From Heterotrichella gracilis (Eukaryota > Sar > Xanthophyceae > Tribonematales > Xanthonemataceae): a DNA stretch of 64,000 nucleotides. The stretch covers positions 62,001 to 126,000 of the forward strand of contig JAULBX010001336.1 in assembly GCA_032358255.1 (NCBI GenBank). Direction: 5' to 3'. This document shows positions 45,477 through 64,000 of this stretch, piece by piece; positions within the stretch are counted from its first letter, which is position 1; each line of letters starts with the position of its first letter. A program made the position numbers and the translations under genes. The notes below the pieces were generated by a model, which did not search any database, was not told where the DNA came from, and worked only from the letters and a program-made list of their open reading frames with translations.

Positions 45477-47981
45477 ATGGCGTCAGCTCAACTCCTCTCC
45501 AGCAGCGTGGTTGCCCCTCGGTCTTCCATCAACGTGTCAGGTATTGCCCTGCTACCTTCAGCAAGATGGCGTTACGAAACTACCCATCATGATTCGCACC
45601 CAACCCCGCCCACCTGGTACTCTGTCCGTGACAGTGTGAACACCACGCTCCTGCAGGTGCTAGGCGGTCCAGTGCCTCCCTCCGTGCCAGTGCGAGGCGC
45701 CCCGGTGTCGCCCGTGTGAGCGTTGTCACCAGGGCCGTGCAGCAAAAAGACCCAACCATGGCACTCAACGCAGCGCAGCAGCGCTGGGAAACTTCGGTGC
45801 GCTGCCCAAAATGCTGAACCTACCCTGGGGTTCATTTGAATCCTGATACTTCTGTTGTATCTGTTGCCAGGGCACAGGAAGCGGTTGTTGGTTTGTTTGG
45901 AATGGGCCGCATCTTTGTCAATAGAGTCAATCTTTCCTGTGCTAGGACATGCCTGGTTGGTGAACCCCTTTGCTGCCGCGGGATTCTAGCCCTCTGCATC
46001 TGGTTTTTAACAAGCTCTTGCTGTTCCTTGCAGATCAGGTCTGGGAAGATAAAGAGCGTGCCTGCCAAGGATGCTGCACAGATGGTGGAGGTCAGTCAGA
46101 CGGCCACCCGCATGGATGCACTGTTGTTAGCATCCCACTGTACGCCTGTGAGCAAGGTGCATCCGTTGCTCCCTCCGTGTAATATGTTTACGCTTTGTGG
46201 TTGTGCAGGATGGCTGGACCCTGCTGGACGTGCGGCCACCAAACGAGATTGCAAAGGTGAGGGCAGGAGCCTGGTTGCAAGAACGCTGCTGCACCCCCTT
46301 GCTCACACTGCCAGGCGCTTGTTCATTTCCTGTAACTGCACCACATTGGGTCGTGTTTGGAACTTTGATATGGCCCGATCCTGTTGCCAGCTGCAGTGGC
46401 ATAACAGCCCTTGCGGGAAACAGGGGGAAAAAGTGGTATTCTCCGCACGACACACCCCTTGACCTCCCCTCCCCTGCTGCCCCAGGTCGGTATCACATCC
46501 GCTGTGACTGTCCCCCTGTTTGTGGTCGATGATGACCCCTCCCCTGCCACGCTGCTCAAGCAGGCCACCGCCTTTGGCATGGGCGGGTGGTGGCTGGGGG
46601 GGGCGCACATGAAGCCCAACCAGGAGTTCCTGGGCCAGGTGCAGGCCAAGATCCCTAAGGACGCCAAGGTGGTGGTGGGGTGCCAGAAGGGTTTGAGGTG
46701 CGCGGCGGTGGTGGTGGGGGAGATTGCCTGCTAGGTGGGAGTTGATGGCGAGCAGGCACTTGGCGGTGGCTATTGGTAGATGGGAGTGTTGGTGGCAGGT
46801 GCCACCTGCACGTGATGGCTGCTTCATGAATGGTGGTACACACGGTGTGCTTGGGTTTGACAGTGGATTGTTTTTATGCCAATTGCAAATTCATGTATCT
46901 ATAAATCATTTTTTTTATAATTTTTATAATATACTACCGTAGTACATTGCCGGCTACTCAAGCTCTTGGGGATAGATGCTGGATTCCAGCAAAGCAGGTT
47001 TCACAAATTGCAGCACCATGCCCGCAATTCCAGCCAAAACCCCAGCACTAAAATGCCACCCATCCACCGCACAGGTCCCTGGCGGCCTGCGAAGGCCTGT
47101 CCCGCGCCGGATACGAGTCCATCGCCTGGGTCAACGGGGGCTTTGACACCGCCAAGGGGGGCGAGTTCAAGACCGACAACGGGAAGGACATACGATTTGC
47201 CGGCATTGGCGGCCTGTCGGAGCTGCTTGGGTGGACCGAGGTGCAGCAAACCGAGGCCGCAGGCTTTGCCGGAGGGTTCCAGAACATCATCAAAGTGGTG
47301 CGTGTAGGGTTTGATCAGGGTTTGGGGACACCTTGGGCGTGGTGCGCACAGGGTTTGCCAAGGGGTCATAGGACATCATCAAGGCATCGGAGGAGGGTTT
47401 GGGGTTGGTGCATGCTGCTGGGACGGTGGTGTAGAGAGGTGGGCAGGATGGGTGTGCGTAATGATGCACCGCCACCCGTTTCATTGCAGATCAAAATTCA
47501 ATCTCAGGAATTGTCATACATGTCTCTCTGCTCGTGGCAGATGACATGCATGGCAATGTCCATACTAGGAGCTTGAGCGGCGTTGCATACTCATACCAGG
47601 GATCGGGGACATTGCTCCAATTGTTGTGGTAGACACGCATGCATCACAATGACAAAGTATATCGTGCCGCATATGTTATGCCTGTGTGGTTGAGGTATTG
47701 TTCGCAATATACAGAAAAGCATGCTGCAGTGATCATAAGCGTACGGTATTCTGATTGCCAAACGGTAGTGCCAGAAGTCAAGTGCAGCTTGTGCAAGGCT
47801 GCCTGCTGGTCTCATAGGCTGCTGCATACTCATGAGGCTGCATTGCTGCATGTAAAGCCGCCGCATACTTACCCTTGCTGGCGCCCCTCCCCTCCTGCAG
47901 CTGATTGTGGTGGTCATCCTGGACGGAGCTCTGTTTGCATACGAGATGTTCCAGTCGATGTCAAACGCACCCCCAAAGTAG
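45477..47981 (+). CDS. Plastid rhodanese-domain protein with C-terminal membrane anchor (274 aa)
   Basis: Sulfurtransferase-fold protein predicted in the plastid, probably thylakoid- or envelope-anchored. Exons 45477-45540, 45657-45796, 46034-46090, 46209-46256, 46486-46697, 47075-47297, 47901-47981 (TAG), phases closing. N-terminus MASAQLLSSSVVAPRSSINV plus Arg/Ser/Ala-rich second exon is a transit peptide. Rhodanese domain about residues 80-235: DGWTLLDVRPPNEIAKV, FGMGGWWLGGAHMKPN, active-site loop VVVGCQKGLRSLAACE (Cys169), and YESIAWVNGGFDTA. The last exon encodes LIVVVILDGALFAYEMFQSM, a single membrane segment. The layout resembles plant STR-type single-domain plastid rhodaneses. The substrate is unknown; many relatives are thought to be non-enzymatic scaffolds. 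The 3' end of exon 6 may be at 47294 or 47297. Confidence 0.88.
47277..47395 (+). repeat. Donor echo after rhodanese exon 6
   Basis: agaacatcatcaaagtggtg (47281-47300) recurs as aggacatcatcaaggcatcg about 90 bases downstream, and each copy is followed within 15 bases by GGGTTTGATCAGGG or GGGTTTGGGG. Confidence 0.65.
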
Positions 47982-50009
47982 AGCCGGGCAGGGCAGGGCC
48001 TGGCGCGGCAGCGAGGGTGGAGCCTGGCCCGACCAAGGTCTGGCCTGAAGGTGTGCCCCAGGAGGGTAGGGCCTGGCGCGGCAGCGTCGGCATCTGTTTA
48101 TGCTGTTTAGCGCTAGGGCATGGGAGCGGCACAGCCTTCCAGGCAGCCCGTCTCAAGGCGCTGCAGGCAAGGGGAGCTTGGGGGACTAGGTGCGCAGCAG
48201 GGGGTGGGGGGCATGGGCGGCGCGTGGGCCTACCACTGCTTCTTGCCAAGGCACAGGAGGGCTTGGTTAGCACCACGGTCTGAGGGCTGGAGGCGCAAGA
48301 CGATGAATGCACCAGGGCCGCGGGCGCAGTGCGGGTGATATTACTGGGGCAAAGTGCATTGCGGGTGGATTGCCCTGGGCCAAGAGCTGTACCAATTTGT
48401 TCCAGGGCAGGCAGAGTGTGTGTTTGTATGGTGAATTTAAGCCACGTTGGGTGGGAGCAACTGGGCCGTGTGGGGATCATGTGGTCCATAGAGTGGAACA
48501 GATGCAGGGTAATGGTGGATGGCTGACTTGACACCATTGGCAGCTTGCCTGCCAAATTTTTATGCGAAGAGTATTTTTACTGTGATTTGTTGATGGTGGT
48601 TGCGTTCTGTAGCCGCACAACAGCCTGTACGCGGCGTGGCTAGTTTTGGATGCCATTGGGCCAGGAAAGTGCCGATGCCTTGCTCCATTGTACGCAAATG
48701 CCCTGTTTAATTTAGTGTTTTACCTTCATCAAAAGTTGAAGATGCAAGCCTTACTATTCACCCAACTTCACGATCATTGGCATGTTGTTGTCTTACGAGC
48801 CGCTGCAGTGGCTGACCTGTTAACAATGCCACATGTACCAGCTGGCAATGCATGGCCATTTTGTGAAGGTGATTACCTGGCAGTGCGTATGCCAGCACTT
48901 GATTTGACCTTGCTGGATCCCAGTCTGAAACTCTCAACATTCTTAGATTGTAACACCATACATATATGCCACTGAGTGGCATGGGCCATGCAGACCTGGG
49001 CCATCCCACTCACCGCTGATGGTGTCAATGACACAGAGTTACAATCTTCTATCGCAATCTTACAAACCTGCTAATAGCATAGTATGCTGGCAGCTCTGCT
49101 TCATCCCGCATTAGCAGCTGCTGGAAAGTGACATACAATACTTGGAGGGAGAGATGCCCGACGACGCTGGCAGCAAGTGACTGCCCCTGAAATTCCAGAA
49201 GTCCCTGGACACTCCGGTAGTACCTAAAGATTCTGATCAATGTCTTGATATCTATCTATCATGCTTTAGTTGCCTACAGATTTGCCAAATGGCTGTAAGT
49301 GAAGAAAATAACTAGCCATCAAACTCTGTAAACTGGACAAACTAGGGGGAAATAGTGGAGTAGTGCGTCCTACTGAAGCATTTTTTGCGGTTGCTAGCAA
49401 GCTTACTTGAGGGCCAACTAAGAAGTTGACCCTTACTATCATCTCCATCACCATAATCGATGTGGAGAATGTCAAGGAAAATGGCAGCCGATATGCGCAA
49501 ACCGCAGGCTAACAAGGTAGTATGCTAAAAAAGCAATTCTACTGGCTACACATGGTGTGAAGAACTTGAGCGAAAGGAAGCAAATGCAGGCTTGAAACGT
49601 TGTTGACCAACAGTTTTCATTGAATGGCAGTACACAGGTGTGTCACAGGGTACACATGGGCAGTGGGCATGCCCTGTAGGCAAGCCCATATCGGCGCCAA
49701 CCCCCTAAATTTACTTGTATCAGTAACCAGCACACAGAGAGCTGTTGATGACATGTCTGGGACTGACTGGCATAAAATATGGCATGTAACCTAGGCTCTT
49801 GGCAATGGGCCACGCCAGGCGAGGTTCCACCTCTGAACATCTATTGCAATATAGTCTGAGCAGTTGAGCGCGAAAACAACAAATGCCTAGGTCTGATCAA
49901 GTACGAAAACATTGCCATAGTTATGCTGCATTTTGTAGACAGGAGGCTCGCACTACATTAAACACTGTGCCCACCTCCAACCACCCTCCAAGCAGGAGAG
50001 GTGGCCTGC
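47982..50009. other. Intergenic region
   Basis: About 2 kb between convergent genes. Direct repeat agggcctggcgcggcagcg at about 47994 and 48068. From about 48540 the composition becomes AT-rich. No gene recognised. Confidence 0.5.
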
Positions 50010-51255
50010 CTATGCAGGCTTTGGCGCCCTTGCCAGCTGCGCCACCAGCAGCACCATGGCCAGCGAGGCGCCCCTGCGCCACAGCTTGGCCTCATCGTGC
50101 GACTGCCGCAGCGCCAGGCGGATGTCGTCAATCTCCTTGCGCAGCGTCACGCCGACGCCATCGGGCGCCGCTGTGGCCTCAGCAGCGCTCGGCAGCATGA
50201 CCGCGGCGGGCAGGCTGGGCAGCACTGGTGCCACTGCAGCTGGCTGGGGGTGTAGGAGCGCCTTCTTGGCACTGCGAGGCTTCTCCAGCCCTGTCGCGCG
50301 GTGCACCCAGCCCAGTCCAGCCCCGATGACCGCAACCCCCAGCACCGTTGTCACTCCCCACAGCCACCAGCCCAGGCCAAACCCCGCGTCGGTCATCAGC
50401 TCCTGGAGCAGGAGTAGCGTGGGGTCGTCCAGCACGTCCAAACCCTGTACAAAAAGGGACCATGGTCAGCCACAACCCAAAGGGTTTAAGTAAATAAAAA
50501 AACGTGCATGGCGCATGGCCAGTAACTATCCGAGGGGCAAATTTCATAGCTGTGAAGGGCGCACAACGGATCGAGTGCACATAGCCACAGTGAACCGTAT
50601 TACACAGGGGGCACTGTGCCACCCAAGTCACTTGTGTTGGCAAGCCAAGACGGTACTGACATTGGAAATGCAAAGATGCAGGAACCCTAAACTTTAAACC
50701 CTTACCTTTGGGGGCTCGTCCCGGGTGGCATGGAGAGGGGCGGGGTTTGCTGGGGGGGGTGGGTTTCCAGAGTCGTTGCTGGGGGGCAGAGGTTGCTTTT
50801 GGGAGGGTTGGTTGAAGCGCTGTGAGGGTGGTGCTGCCACTGCCACTGCCTTGGTTGACTGGGAAGAGCGGTGGCCAGCCTGAGACTGTGGGCTGTTGCC
50901 AGCGGGTGGGAAGGGGGGGTTGTAGGACACTGAGCAGCGAGCACACCTCCCCTGCATAGGTGACCTGGCAGGCTGCCTTGCTGGGTGCACCTGCGAGGGG
51001 GACAATGCAAGGAGTTAGTAAGCATGAGCTGAAATATACTACCAGTGCAGGAAGTTGAATGAGAAGCTGGAATATGGTAGACGGAGGATCTCAATCAATC
51101 ATCCTTTATTACTCATCTAGGTGAGCGATGCCATCTGAAGACGAGTATGATTGCACAGCAGCTCTGTTCTGTTACTAGCCTGTGCAGCTTACCTTGGGTG
51201 TATCAAGGCCAGCAAGGGTCGGCTGGTGCGCCAGGGACATTGTTGAGTGCTTCAT
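50010..51255 (-). CDS. Unknown membrane protein, possibly plastid-targeted (about 260 aa)
   Basis: Not recognised. Exons 51255-51193, 50990-50706, 50444-50010 (TAG), all in phase 0 with good donors (AAG|GTAAGC, AAG|GTAAGG). Start taken at MKHSTMSLAHQPTLAGL; an in-frame ATG at 51441 (MGSIAAHAGAL..) would add 62 residues. Residues 1-50 are basic and Ser/Ala-rich with few acids (organelle-targeting-like), then a Pro/Ser/Gln-rich linker, then DDPTLLLLQELMTDAGFGLG, a clear membrane helix GWWLWGVTTVLGVAVIGAGL, a basic/Ala-rich loop, a short helical segment LRKEIDDIRLALRQSHDEAK and a second weak hydrophobic segment GASLAMVLLVAQLA at the C-terminus. Function not assigned. Confidence 0.65.
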
Positions 51256-53189
51256 CGCCGCTGAGCGATGCAGAGGTGGGCTGACTGATGGGAGCCGATG
51301 CACCCCCACGCTTTGGTTAGCCACCGATTGCTGGATGTTTCGGAAGCTGACGTTCTTCCGACACCGGCTGAGTTCCCAAGGGTGAGACGGACGGTAGGGA
51401 GAAGGTGATAATGCACCAGCGTGCGCTGCAATGCTGCCCACCAGACCACACCAAAGGTGCTGACTTTGGGCAAGCGCGCACTGAAGTCAAGTCACCAGGC
51501 CACAAACGAGCTAGGAAGGGATTCACTTGCGCTACTGGCTGCTTTGCGTCGAAAGAGGCGAATAAAAGGGAGGTGACGGCCGTGGTTGATATCCAATATT
51601 TTTGGCCCCAATGGCGCTGTTGCAAGTGGACGTCGGTCGTGGGTGGCAGCAGATTGCAACAGGTAACGGCTCAGATGGCACTAGGGATGAAAGGTCGAAA
51701 CGGTTTGCTGCAACGACGACACCAGGGATAGTATATATCTGCAGCGCAGGCGTCTGCTGCTCAAGGCTGCAGCGCAAGTCTACCACGTTTTGGGCCTCGA
51801 CAGGCACGAGGTGCGCTGGTTGGCACACTTTCCTGACCCCGAGGGTGGTAGGCTCAAACCTCTACAACACGTTTTTGGACTGCTACAACGCAATTGAGGT
51901 CAGAGCCCGTCACGACCTGGATATCCACGGTGCACGACAGTTTACGTACGGTCCTTCAACAGTAGGGCGAAGCTGTAGCTGTGGCGAAATGGCACTCTGC
52001 ACCCCGCTCCAAGACTCCCTACCCTCTGCCACCTGGTGGCATGCAAGACCAAGTGCCCACATGCCGTTACTTTTAATCCGGAGTATCAACCCCAGAAAGT
52101 ACTTGTACCGCTACCCACGCTTCACCTGCGCTATTGGGGTTGACGCTATGCGCTTACATGCTACCTGCTATCCACCTTAAAAAGTTGCGGGGTAGCATCG
52201 CGACATGACCTTGGTGACTCAAGATGGCGCGAAGGGGCCAAAACACAACCACGCCCTTGACCACGCCTGCACTTTCGGCTTTGCGTGGCACTTTCCGTGC
52301 ACTTTTTCCACGGAAAGGGCACCAGCGAACCTTCTATTTGTCATTTTCAGCCGTTTTGGCTCGCCACGGTGGCACAGCCTGGCAGGCCCCTCACCTCAGG
52401 TGTAGTGAGTCTTGACCAAGAGTCCTGAGTTGGCGTGCCCATGATTAAATGTCTGAGTTTACTCACCACACTCAAGGAAAGTGCCCAGCAAGCTGGCATT
52501 CACCTCCAACACCTTGGTAACAATGCCCAGAAAAGGGCCCCCCATAAATATACTGCCGCAGTTGTTGGTGACACCCACAATTGGGACGACTCCGCTTTGT
52601 AACCAAAGATGTTACCCACTCCTTGTTCCACAAGCTGCTGCCCCGCCTGTCTGTGTTTATCAACATTGCTGGCTGGTGATGTGCCGCTGTGTTTGGAACC
52701 TTTTTCTTTCTTTTGGGTGGAGTGCAGTGTGGACACAACATAAGTGTGGCAGTGGCATAATGTTCAAGCATATTGATGCGCAAAATAGTTACAGCCTTCA
52801 GTCACGTGCACCAGGCAGTGCGGTGCACAGCAAATAATTGTATCGCCGTTCTGGATGTCTGATGTGTGACACCCCGCCACTGTTGGGACCAGTGGTCGCG
52901 CCACACCTGCGCAATACCAGTGTACTGAGCGGGGAGGGTCACAGCATAGCAAAACACCGCAGTGCACAGCAGTACACAGCATACCACCCATTATCCTGAC
53001 CCCCACTCGCCGGCGCCCCCACCCCACCCCACCCACCCACCCTCTCCCTCCCACCTCAGCCCAGTTGGCGATTGCAAGCCCCCGTGCATAGCGCATCACC
53101 CAACAGCAGTACAGCAGTACTCCTCAGTACTACTCCCCCCCACACCTGCGGGGCCCAAGTGCACCCTAAGCCCTTAAAAGGTTTCAGCC
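51256..53189. other. Intergenic region
   Basis: About 1.9 kb upstream of the unknown membrane-protein gene and downstream of AlaRS (both on the minus strand). A plus-strand frame of 192 codons (51602-52180) has no recognised domain. No repeats of note. Confidence 0.5.
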
Positions 53190-60909
<7,720 letters not shown>

Positions 60910-61354
60910 GGCGGGCGGCGGTTGGAACAAAATTTCGTGCCAGGTACTGCACCCGCGGCAGCGTACGCTGCGAAGGAAAGCGAGGCTGCTTGCGCCGTCC
61001 AAAGCCAGCCTAAGTGCGGCCAAGTGTGGCTTCAACCTTTGCCAAAAGAGTTTATCGGGGGGGTTTTCCCCACTGCCTGGCAGTGGACACTGTGCGCACT
61101 GTGAAACAGGCTCGCAGGCGTTAAAAGCAGGGCAACACAAGCCCCCCACTATGTAGCACTGCCTTTGTTGTTGAATTGGTTCCCATATGCTGTTGAACTT
61201 CGTGCTGGTTTCTTTGTTATGGTCAAGTTGACACCGTACTGGTTTGGGTTCAAGTGCCATAGGCGCAACCAGCGACACTCACAGGCAACAGCCCCTTACT
61301 CTATCGGTGCTACCTAAATTTTCACTCAGCAATAGGACCGCTGTAAGCTTCGCA
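60910..61354. promoter_or_regulatory. Bidirectional promoter region AlaRS / RPB6
   Basis: Only 445 bases separate the start codons of the two divergent household genes, so they must share it. No TATA box is evident. Specific factor sites could not be assigned. Confidence 0.65.
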
Positions 61355-63033
61355 ATGGCAGACGAGGACGAGTATGCTGGGTAGGTATATGCATGCATGC
61401 GGCTTTGTTTTGCGTCGCTCGCTGTCTGATGCAGCAGGTAGAGCCGTGCAAAGGAAATATGCAGTTAACATGAGCCTACTTTTGCTCCTCAGGTATGCAG
61501 AGGAGATGATAGAGGAGCAAGAAGAGGTGAGGGGCGGCAGGACCCACGCATTGCGCCACCAGATGCATGCACGCACATTCTCCCTGCCCGAGAAAGTTTA
61601 GGTCGTACCTGTTCGTACTACGCTGGTTTCTTACAGCCTTAGTGCTTTTTAATCGTTTGGTTATTGCCCTGTTGGCGTGTTTGGGTCGGCGATGTCATGC
61701 TGATATGCATGCATATGGCTACCATGCATGCACATATGCGTGAACTCCAGGTGTCGCTTTTTTCGCTTTAGCTAACCCGGTTGATGACTTGTCTTGGCAT
61801 TTCTAGTTTCGGTGCATATTATAGAGCCTGCACTTGGTGACACTTTTCTCCGCGCTGCTGCTGTCAGTCAACCTGGGTGCTGCTGGGGGATCCTGCCTTT
61901 GGCGCAGAACACCCCACCCACAATTAATCTAAGCTTGCATTTCAAATGGTTTATGGTTACCTGAAACAAGCATCACATAAATCCTGGATAGTATGCCCCT
62001 CATGTGGGCATAACAAAGTCACGACCGTCTCTCACATCCTTAGCTGCACTGGCGTGAACTGTCAGGTGATACATAACTCGGCAGTTATTGGCATGTGGGT
62101 GATCCATTGGTGCATGGAGGTTTAGGAGTTCCATAGGGTGTGAGGATAAGGGTAAAGGGTTTGGCGCCTAAACCCTACACCCTTATTTTGCACGCAACAA
62201 AAATACCCGGCAACACCAATAGAATCGGCTGTTCACATCACGCACGTCGTCCATTGCCCCATTCCACAAGTTGCCAGTCATTTCACCTCCGTCATCCGTT
62301 GCCCCAGTTCATGGAGGAGGGTTTCAAAGGGGAGGGTGGATTAGGGTTTACCATTTGGTGTCTAAACCCTAACCACAGCATCCCTGGCCCCAGTTCATGG
62401 AGGAGGACTTCCAAGGGGAGGGAGGGGAGGGCGAGGAGCGGGTGGAGGTGCTGGACCAGCAGCCGCGCCCATCCCAGGGACCACGCATCACCACACGCTA
62501 CATGACAAAGTATGAGCGGGCCAGGGTGCTGGGCACGCGGGCGCTGCAAATAAGGTACGCATCAATTAGGGTGTAGAGTGCTGGGCGTGCGGGCGCTGCA
62601 AGTAAGGTATTCTAAAATGCCACCTGGGCATGGCGTCATGCATGGATTGATCATGGGTGGTGGGCGCATGCGCTGACGGGGACAACAGTCCATCATAGCC
62701 ACGTTCCATGGCGTCCTTTGGCTGAGGACATACATGATAGTATCGTGTGCTTCATCACAAGGGTGATGGTTGAGGCACATCACACCACCCACAGCCTCTC
62801 AGCCGGCCTCGCACCCACCCGTATATTTTCCAACCCACCCACCCCACCCCTCCAACCCCCTGTGCAGCATGAACGCCCCTGTGATGGTTGAGCTGGAGGG
62901 CGAGACTGACCCGCTGGAGATTGCCATGAAGGAGCTGCGCGAGAAGAAGATACCGTTCACCATCAGAAGGTACCTGCCAGACGGGTCGTATGAGGACTGG
63001 GGGGTGGATGAGCTCATTGTCACGGAGCGGTGA
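61355..63033 (+). CDS. RPB6: RNA polymerase subunit RPB6/RPABC2 (128 aa)
   Basis: Shared small subunit of RNA polymerases I, II and III that steadies the clamp. Exons 61355-61380, 61493-61526, 62394-62554, 62868-63033 (TGA); phases close to 128 residues, matching the family. Acidic N-terminal tail ([20 protein letters not shown]) followed by the conserved core [60 protein letters not shown] and [13 protein letters not shown]. The third exon and the gene end have echo copies on both sides, although the protein itself is under strong constraint. Head to head with AlaRS. Confidence 0.96.
62299..62428 (+). repeat. Acceptor echo before RPB6 exon 3
   Basis: ccccagttcatggaggaggg (62303) and ccccagttcatggaggagga (62389) are the acceptor and first codons of exon 3, in two copies 87 bases apart, followed by tttcaaaggggaggg and cttccaaggggaggg. 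GATTAGGGTTTACC and CTAAACCCTAACC lie between. Either AG keeps reading for a few codons, but the upstream copy does not lead in frame to the core. Confidence 0.9.
62520..62612 (+). repeat. Donor echo after RPB6 exon 3
   Basis: gtgctgggcacgcgggcgct with gcaaataaggtac (to 62557) recurs as gtgctgggcgtgcgggcgct with gcaagtaaggtat about 51 bases later. Two nearly identical donors; ATTAGGGTGTAG lies between them. Confidence 0.92.
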
Positions 63034-63165
63034 CCCTAACCTAGGGTCCGGGAATAGGGGGGGGGAGGTGATGCCATGCTAGGGTTTTGGGGGGAGAGCG
63101 CTGCCAACGGGATCTGGGGAACAGAGAAGCTCATGGTATGGAGCGGTGATCCTAGCTAGGGTCAA
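63009..63165 (+). repeat. Echo of RPB6 gene end beyond the stop
   Basis: gagctcattgtcacggagcg plus gtgaccctaacctagggtc, spanning the TGA (63011-63049), recurs as aagctcatggtatggagcgg plus tgatcctagctagggtc at about 63128-63163. It shows that the duplication process is not limited to introns. Confidence 0.8.
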
Positions 63166-64000
63166 CTGTGAGTGGCTGGCCGCGGCTGAGGGTTTGCGCA
63201 TCGCTTGTGGGCAATGCACCCAGTTGCCAGGCCAGGGTAGTCACCCACAGCCTTCAAGTGGCTGGGCCCGCAAAACCCTAGCAAGGGGCACTTTAGATTG
63301 GCTGGGTCCCTAACGGCAGCTACCTGGGCGTGGGTGTGGGGGGGGGAGTAGGGAGGGTGGGCCACCCCGCTCTGGTGGATGCGTGGTTTTTCATGGGGAG
63401 TGGGAGGAGGGGCACCCCGGGGAGAAGTGTGTTTGGATGTAGGGGGGGGGTCATTGGGGTATTTTACGAGAAGCGGTTTTAAACTTCAACGTTTACGATT
63501 ACAATCAGAGCACCTTGCCAGAAAAGGTGTTGTGGTCGGTGTCGGTGTCCGGGCATGTGCGGATGACAGTCTGTGTACCTGCGGCAAGCTGCCTCAGGTT
63601 CTCGCTGACACCCTTGTGACACACAGCTGGTAAGCATCGTATATTGCAGTAACTTTTGTGATCATCCCAGATTGGCAAGCTGCAGCATTTATTCTCCACT
63701 TATTCACTGTAGAAATGTACGCGTCCATATGCGTTGAACTCCAGTCAATATGGGTCCCGGACCGCCTTCAATTTGATGTGCACAGTGTGATTGAATAGCT
63801 CGAGAGCTCTGATCAGAGCCTACGCTGCAGATCGCACCGATAAGACTATTAGCTTATAGTATTATAGTGATCGATGTCACAGACGGGATCGACCTCAGGC
63901 TGATTCATGAACCTCATTACAACACGACTCGGCGAGTAGTACTATCAATATTACTTGATCCGATCATCGCTAGCAATCACTGATTATATAATATATGCCA
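63034..64000. other. 3' flank of RPB6 to window end
   Basis: Holds the echo of the RPB6 end and then about 0.8 kb in which no gene or repeat could be identified. The last 300 bases are AT-rich. Confidence 0.5.

Noticed and set aside
51602-52180. Plus-strand open frame of 192 codons
   Set aside because: No recognisable domain, no clear splice or promoter context, and the composition resembles the surrounding non-coding sequence.

Overview
The window looks like nuclear DNA of a green alga (Viridiplantae, probably a chlorophyte); the species cannot be fixed from sequence alone. Reasons: genes have many GT-AG introns with long C/T tracts; a plastid-targeted Rieske oxygenase of the chlorophyll-oxygenase superfamily and a plastid-type rhodanese are present; eukaryotic household genes (60S L6, RAD6-type E2, RPB6, AlaRS) lie among them; and short CCCTAAA/TTTAGGG words (the plant/green-algal telomere unit) are scattered through introns. 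All three stop codons are used as ordinary terminators. No rRNA, tRNA, CRISPR, virus-like element or autonomous transposon was recognised.

Layout: 249-3080 (+) 3' part of a CLC chloride channel/transporter with two CBS domains. 4856-10391 (-) and 11390-19017 (+) are two head-to-head secreted proteins, each with two PstS-like periplasmic-binding-protein (PBP) domains, around a 1-kb shared upstream region. 20599-26085 (+) plastid Rieske non-haem-iron oxygenase with one in-frame TAG and a GC-AG intron. 28294-30754 and 32607-34862 (+) tandem duplicate GT61 glycosyltransferases. 36510-37169 (-) intronless RPL6. 38687-41628 (+) disordered acidic protein built of a duplicated module. 43261-44384 (+) RAD6/UBC2-type E2. 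45477-47981 (+) plastid rhodanese with a C-terminal membrane anchor. 50010-51255 (-) unknown membrane protein. 53190-60909 (-) alanyl-tRNA synthetase fused to an N-terminal GST domain, head-to-head with RPB6 (61355-63033, +).

Exon joins were worked out by hand from reading phase, splice signals and family similarity. For the genes given as complete, every intron phase closes; the exceptions are the truncated 5' end of the CLC gene and the second to third exons of the minus-strand PBP gene.

The most striking signal is not a gene. In many introns the sequence next to an exon holds one to three decayed copies of that exon's end, including the splice site, separated by CCCTAAA-type words. Copies further from the exon tend to be more diverged. 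This happens on the acceptor side, the donor side and even past a stop codon, in at least six of the eleven genes, while AlaRS, RAD6 and the GT61 genes show little of it. It suggests repeated local tandem duplication at exon borders, perhaps by break repair that also inserts telomere-like words, as a source of intron growth or new introns.
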